Below are positions 59,089-64,000 of a stretch of 64,000 nucleotides of DNA, piece by piece (position 1 is the first letter of the stretch; each line of letters opens with the position of its first letter). The translations under genes and the position numbers were made by a program. The notes beneath the pieces were generated by a model. That model was given only the letters and a program-made list of their open reading frames with translations. It made no database searches and was not told the origin of the DNA. This stretch comes from Saprospiraceae bacterium (GTDB taxonomy: Bacteria; Bacteroidota; Bacteroidia; Chitinophagales; Saprospiraceae): NCBI GenBank assembly GCA_016710115.1, contig JADJLN010000002.1, forward strand, positions 310,001-374,000, written 5' to 3'.

Positions 59089-61614
59089 ATGAATGAGCGT
59101 CCTCCATCTAATGACCTCCTGGACCAATTCTTCACCGAAGGTGCCCGGACCTACCTGTCCACACCACTGGAAACTGAAACCATGGTTTCAGAACCGGCCG
59201 GCTCCATCATCGAACGGCCTCTCCTGGAGCAGGCCGAACGGGCAGCTCCTGCCGAGTTGCAGGCCTACTGGCGCGTCCTGCGCCTGTTTCACCACAGTGG
59301 AAAGGGTGGGGGCATGGGCAGTAATGATCAACGGCCTGTCCCGGCTGTCTTCGAACCATTCCTGCAGGCCGGCGCTCATGCCGGATTCTATCCCTGTTGG
59401 GTGGGAACCGGCCTGGAGGCCACCTGCCTGCCCCTGGAAGAACTGATCCGCCAGTCGCTCAATCAGTTCGCTCCTGAAGCGCATCAGGGACGCCTGATCA
59501 AGGACCAGCTGCCGAGATTGCTGCTGGGCTTTCGCCGGATCATCGGCCAGAAAGGCATTGCAACCCTAGTCGATGGATGGCCAACCGTCAGGGACCAGTT
59601 CAGTAAGGACCTGGCTCTCCAGCCATCGGATGCCGCTGTGCTGGATGACCTGGGAAGGCATCTGCCCCGATCAGGTTACCTCATTGATTTCTCCCACGTT
59701 GGCATTTTACAGATCCGGCCATTCTGGTGAACGACCGTCATGTGCTCACTCGCCGTTTGTGGATGGAAGAGGTCGGTCCGATCAAGGACAGGATATCCGC
59801 CCTGTTGGCAGTGGAGAAGGAAAAAGGGATCGATGCCCGGACACCGGAGAACCTTCGCTCCAGGCTCGACTTTGCCGATGCATTCCTCAATTTCGAGGAA
59901 TTGTCGGACCTGCTGCCTGACCAGTCGTCCAGTCAGATCCCCCGGGAACGGCTGCACCGACTTGAAGAAGTGCGTTTCTGGCTGGATGAAGGCCCCGATC
60001 GGCTTTTTGCCCATCCGGCGTGGATGGTGGTGCATCGCGAACAGGGAGAGCCCCTCGAAGAGAAGCTGGATCACCTGCTATCGGAGGCCCATTGGGTGAT
60101 GTCCGAACGGGGCCACGTTCTCCAGGATGCCATCCATGCTTTTCAGGAGTTGTCGGCATTAGCTGCACGGTTCTTCTCTGCGGTGCGGATCGCACTGCTG
60201 GAACTGGCCGACCAATACGATCCGACCGTACATGACCACTTTTTTGTGCACTTCAACTGGGCTTCCTTCACGCAGGAAGAAAAGTTGGCCTGCCCGCCGG
60301 TCCTGGCCCTGACCGATCGGAAAGCCCTGCTCACCCAGGAAGCACTTGCCTTCGGCAAGGTGCTGACCATGGGCTGGCCGATCCGCACAGTCTGTCTGTC
60401 CAGTCCCTATCCGGAGGCAGCTGAAGAATGGGCTTACCGGGCAGAACCCGGCATGCTGGCGCTGGCTTACCGGGATGCTTTTGTCCTCCAGACCTCTGCC
60501 GTCGATCCGGCACATCTCTATCACGGCCTGAGCATGGGGTTGCGGGCTGAACATACCGCTCTGTTTCATATTCTGGATCCGGGCGATCCGGCCGACCTGC
60601 TCGGTCACCATGCAGCCCTGCTGTCCAGGGAGTCACCCTCCTTCCTGATGAATGGCGATGCTACCGCCAGTTGGGGAAGTCGATTTACTGTCGCGGACAA
60701 TCCGGAACCTGACTCTGATTGGGTTAGCCAATCCATCACCTGCCGCCAGGGAGGAGAAGAAATCGAATGGAATGCCCATGTCACCGGTTGATTATGCAGC
60801 CCTCTTCCCCCGGTTGCTCCGTCATTTTCAGGTCGTCCCCGAGACTTATGTCACCGATGATCTTATCCCGGTGACAGATTACCTTTCCCTTAGAGCCGGC
60901 GACCGGATTGGCAAGGTGCCTTACATCTGGATGATCCTGCCGGATCGGCGGATGGTTCGGGCAGCAGTGACCATGACCCTTACCCGAGCCTGCGAGGAGC
61001 GACTGGGTTTCTGGCATGTCATTCAGGAATATGCCGGTATTCACAACTTTCATGCGGACCAGGTCCGGGAACAACTGACCCGCTCATTCGAAGAGAAATT
61101 GGAACAGACCCGGAAGGAGCTCGAGGCCACTCATGCTGAAACCACGGCAGCCGCTGTCGAAAAGGCGGGCCGGGCCGCTATGGAAGATCTCGCCAGGGTG
61201 CTCCTCGATATGGACCCTGTCTGGGTAAGTGATTTAGACATCCGTTCCTCTGCAAGGGTTGGCACCACCCGGGATCGGAGTACTCCGGCTGCCGCGCCGG
61301 AGCCTCAAACCGAACCTGCCAAAGCCACACCTGAAGCCACCAAAGCCGCGCCCAAACCAAGCCTGGTGCAAGATGCCTGGATCGATTCGGCCCTGTGCAC
61401 ATCATGCAATGAGTGCATCAACCTCAATAAGCGGATGTTCCGCTACAATGATCAGAAGCAGGCCGTGATTACGGATGTGCAGGCGGGCACGTTTGCCGAA
61501 TTGGTCAGGGCTGCTGAAGCTTGTCCGGTAAGTATTATTCATCCCGGAGCACCGCACAACCCGGACGAACCCGGCCCGGCCGCCCTTATCGAAAAGGCCA
61601 GCGCCCGGAATTGA
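59089..61614 (+). CDS. unusual 841-residue protein with C-terminal 4Fe-4S ferredoxin domain, PFOR-associated (two frameshifts)
   Basis: Three collinear segments in three frames (breaks near 59,700 and 60,785). Residues 1-~205 are an unrecognised region (LFHHSGKGGGMGSNDQRPVP, HAGFYPCWVGTGLEATCLPL). The middle (~205-560) includes YDPTVHDHFFVHFNWASFTQ, VLALTDRKALLTQEALAFGK, AYRDAFVLQTSAVDPAHLYH and FLMNGDATASWGSRFTVADN, recalling the C-terminal half of large PFOR-type fusion proteins. Then comes a coiled-coil helix (EEKLEQTRKELEATHAETTA), a Pro/Ala/Lys linker, and a ferredoxin-like end WIDSALCTSCNECINLNKRM, AEACPVSIIHPGAP. CxxCxxC plus a later Cys-Pro are visible. No signal peptide. It probably carries electrons between the KOR enzyme and its partners. 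Identity beyond the ferredoxin end is tentative. Confidence 0.75.
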
Positions 61615-61663
61615 CAACCTCTTCTACGATGACCGCATTCGATCACACCAACCAGACAACGCG

Positions 61664-62561
61664 ATGATGCAGGAATACCTCATTGGCTTGAGTATTCTGG
61701 TCGGTCTGGGCCTGTTCTTTGCCGTGATCCTGGCTGTGGCATCGGTCAAACTGAAGGTATTCGAGGATCCCAGGATCGATGCAGTGGAAGACATGTTGCC
61801 CCACGCCAACTGCGGGGCTTGCGGGCAGCCGGGGTGTCGGGCCTTTGCCGAACTGGTGATCAGGGGTGAGATCAATCCGGGCAAATGCACCGTGTCCTCT
61901 CCGGAGGCCATCGAACAGATCGCCGGTTTCCTGGGTATGGATGTCAATACCGAGGAGCGGATCATCGCCAGAGTGCGGTGCGCCGGGGGCAAAGCAGAAG
62001 CGCATCATCTGGCCGAGTATCATGGCACCCTGTCGACATGTCGGGGCGAGGCCGTTGTCAACGGCGGACCTAAGGCCTGCTCCTGGGGCTGCCTGGGATT
62101 GGGCGACTGTATGGATGTCTGCGAATTCGATGCCATTCATATGAATGAAGATGGTCTGCCTGTGGTAACCCCGGATCGCTGTGTTGCCTGTGGCGATTGT
62201 GTGGAGATCTGTCCCAAAGGCCTGTTCGAGCTCATTCCCGAAAGTCAGCACTTGTACGTCCAGTGCAAGTCCGAACTGGAGGGCGACCTGGCTCTCAATC
62301 GATGCAGTGTAGCCTGTACTGCCTGTGGCAAATGTGTCGCCGACGCTTCCCCCGGCTGGTCGAGATCGAGCATCACGTGGCTCGGTGAATACCGGCCTGC
62401 GTCACCTGGAAGCACCGGAAGCGATCCGCCGATGCCCGACAAATGCCATCGTCTGGCTGGATGGGCCGCAATTTGGCTCATCGTACAGACCCAGATCGTT
62501 CAACGGACAGATCGAACCGGTTCGATTTGAAGAGGACCTTGAAAATCATTACTGGCAATGA
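61664..62561 (+). CDS. RnfB-like membrane-anchored polyferredoxin (two frameshifts)
   Basis: About 298 residues. The N-terminal membrane helix (EYLIGLSILVGLGLFFAVIL) and the RnfB Fe-S motif ANCGACGQPGCRAFAELV are followed by SPEAIEQIAGFLGM, CAGGKAEA, GGPKACSWGCLGLGDCMDVC and RCVACGDCVEICPKGLFELI. Further Cys follow at RCSVACTACGKCVADA. Near 62,345-62,380 the frame changes twice into PGLVEIEHHVAR and NTGLRHLEAPEAIRRCPTNA, restoring a final Cys-Pro. RnfB normally docks ferredoxin to the Rnf membrane complex, but no other rnf gene is visible here. This may therefore be a stand-alone membrane docking subunit for the KOR/PFOR-like proteins, or the remaining rnf genes may lie outside. The next gene overlaps it by 4 nt (ATGA). 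Confidence 0.88.
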
Positions 62562-64000
62562 AGGTTTCTGCCCCATATCCAACCGGTGCCCAAGGCACTA
62601 CCGGTGTCCTGAACGACCTGGTCGCTCTGGAAATGTCTTTGTGCGATGGCTTGTTGCTTCCTGAAGGAATGGTTACCACGCATTCAGGTCACAATGCCTT
62701 CGGGCGTTCTGTCCGACTTGTCGGATCAGACGAGGTTGGCAAGTGCCAGGGCATGGCCGCTGCCGGCCAGCGGATCGCCCTGTTCCTGCACAGACCGGAA
62801 GATCTGCCTGAAGCGGCCCGACGCCAGATCGCTCAACGACAATTGCCACTGGTTGTCCATGCCCCCGCCTTCCTGTCTGGCCTCGAGGACTGGATCGTGT
62901 TTCAGGCTCTGGATGCCATCGATGCCAGTCGATTGACACTCCTGGCTCATGCCATAGCCGAACAAACCCTGGCCCCTGTTCTGATCATCTCCGATCCATC
63001 CATCATCCGAGGGGATGCGGGAGTGAAGATGGAAATGATCCGATCATTCCTTGGTGCCCCCGAGGATATCATCATCTCTCCGGTACCTGCACAGGAGATC
63101 GTGTTCGGGCCCCGTCGCCGACGGATCCCCAATCAGTTTTCCTTCGATCAGCCTGTTGCCCGATATGCCTCAGGATCCGGACATGATGCCATCCGTTCAT
63201 CATTGGCCCGGATCGCTTACCGGCACCGGGGCATTGTCGAACAGATCATTGAAGCGGAATCGGCACTGGCTTTGCTTCTTCCCGGACATTCCGGCGGTGT
63301 CCATATCCAGGGCAGGGAGCATGCCTCCGACCTGCTGGTCGCTTCGCATGATGCCGCCCGCCAGACATTTGCCTCAGCCAGTACCGGCAGGCATATAGCT
63401 TGCATCAGCCTGCGGTGCCTGCAACCCTTTCCGCAACAGGAGTGGGATGAGGTCACCCGGAAAGCCGCTGTGATCGGCATTCTCCACCCTCTTGATCAGG
63501 AGGCAGCCGGCTGGAAATCCTTCCCTCCGCAAATAGTGCCACCACGTAGTGGACAGGGTCAGGCAGCCGTGCGGTGGATCGAAGCCTTCTATGCACCACC
63601 CTTGACTGCCGGCGCACTGGACATTCTGCTGGACAACTTCCATGCGAAAGACCGGAGTCCGTCGCCGGTATATCTCGATCTTTCCCTGTCGCCCGTTGCC
63701 ACTGGATCCGGGCAGCGAGAAGTCTTGCGCGATGCCCTGTCCCGCCATTTCCCCGGATTGAATGACGGTGTACTGACCTCACGGCCCGGCAAGAATCCAG
63801 TGCCCCCGACTACCGGTACTACCCCTTCGTCCCTGTCTGCATTGGTGCGCGAGCAGGCCGACCAGGGCCCGCCATTCAGTCGGTTGGCCCGATTCTATCA
63901 CGAGGTGATCCTGACAGAGGACGCTGGTATGATCGATACCGATCCGTTTTATCTGCAGGGCGTGATCCCGCCTTTGAGTGAATTATTGCGACCCCGGCAG
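62558..64000 (+). CDS. divergent PFOR-like protein (3' end beyond window)
   Basis: 481 codons without a break to the window edge. The start overlaps the RnfB-like stop (ATGA). The N-terminal ~180 residues resemble a degenerate first domain of pyruvate:ferredoxin oxidoreductase (KVSAPYPTGAQGTTGVLNDL, MVTTHSGHNAFGRSVRLVGS, QGMAAAGQRIALFLHRPEDL, LPLVVHAPAFLSGLEDWIVF). A second region, about 255-340, resembles the PFOR transketolase-C-like domain (SALALLLPGHSGGVHIQGRE, SDLLVASHDAARQTF, HIACISLRCLQPFPQQEWDE). The usual YPITPSSPM motif is not seen, so substrate or TPP binding may be altered. Likely the pyrimidine/CoA-side half of the assembly whose TPP/ferredoxin-side half is the 841-residue protein. 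Function is inferred. Confidence 0.7.
   Translation, partial: MKVSAPYPTGAQGTTGVLNDLVALEMSLCDGLLLPEGMVTTHSGHNAFGRSVRLVGSDEVGKCQGMAAAGQRIALFLHRPEDLPEAARRQIAQRQLPLVVHAPAFLSGLEDWIVFQALDAIDASRLTLLAHAIAEQTLAPVLIISDPSIIRGDAGVKMEMIRSFLGAPEDIIISPVPAQEIVFGPRRRRIPNQFSFDQPVARYASGSGHDAIRSSLARIAYRHRGIVEQIIEAESALALLLPGHSGGVHIQGREHASDLLVASHDAARQTFASASTGRHIACISLRCLQPFPQQEWDEVTRKAAVIGILHPLDQEAAGWKSFPPQIVPPRSGQGQAAVRWIEAFYAPPLTAGALDILLDNFHAKDRSPSPVYLDLSLSPVATGSGQREVLRDALSRHFPGLNDGVLTSRPGKNPVPPTTGTTPSSLSALVREQADQGPPFSRLARFYHEVILTEDAGMIDTDPFYLQGVIPPLSELLRPRQ

Noticed and set aside
59727..60791. Separate gene starting at GTG 59727 within the kor operon
   Set aside because: The frame is open upstream of the GTG (FTDPAILVNDRHV) and joins the preceding segment after one indel, so a single 841-residue protein is more likely.

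Overview
The window is chromosomal DNA of a member of the Bacteroidota, most likely Saprospiria or a close relative; the lineage is inferred from gene content, since no rRNA is present. The evidence is secreted proteins with type IX secretion (T9SS) C-terminal sorting domains, a PorP/SprF-type protein beside a gliding-motility-type C-terminal domain, TonB receptors with carboxypeptidase-regulatory N-domains, a DUF1501/DUF1800 pair, and promoter-like TAnnTTTG-type -7 elements. Nearly every long gene carries one or more single-base frameshifts, including the normally essential metK, hldD and ddl and the conserved gcvP. Most that I could localise lie at homopolymers, usually as missing bases. I read these as errors in the underlying sequence and give whole-gene coordinates across the breaks.

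Layout: 1-9,535 holds DUF1501/DUF1800, a vanadium haloperoxidase-like lipoprotein, a decayed DUF6064 gene, an FAH-family hydrolase, a small T9SS cargo and metK. 10,089-31,978 holds gcvP, PorP/SprF with a giant M43 metalloprotease of tandem Ig-like repeats, hldD, a DUF4348-like protein, a phosphopantetheinyl transferase, a WD40 protein, dcd, a SPOR protein, a large T9SS cargo, a PASTA protein, a tandem double D-Ala-D-Ala ligase and a TonB-type receptor. 32,280-39,592 holds two tandem paralogous reprolysin-like metalloproteases. These are followed by a secreted PQQ-type sugar dehydrogenase and two tRNAs (Val-GAC, Pro-GGG).

43,600-51,050 is an accessory island: AT-rich gene fragments and toxin-antitoxin-like cassettes (a toxin C-terminus with a coupled downstream gene, MNT/HEPN, a truncated KilA-N gene, lipoproteins). 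They are interspersed with five mosaic copies of a palindromic REP-like element and 7-nt and 11-nt tandem repeats. A beta-propeller phytase and its likely TonB partner follow (51,140-55,193), then about 1 kb of minisatellite-like repeats.

56,222-64,000 (running off the end) is a tight operon: a gamma-alpha fused 2-oxoacid:ferredoxin oxidoreductase subunit (KorA), its TPP subunit (KorB), an 841-residue protein ending in a 4Fe-4S ferredoxin domain, an RnfB-like membrane-anchored iron-sulfur protein, and a divergent PFOR-like protein. This appears to be a specialised low-potential electron-transfer system and is the most interesting functional unit here. The double Ddl and the repeat-bounded toxin cassette are the next best leads.
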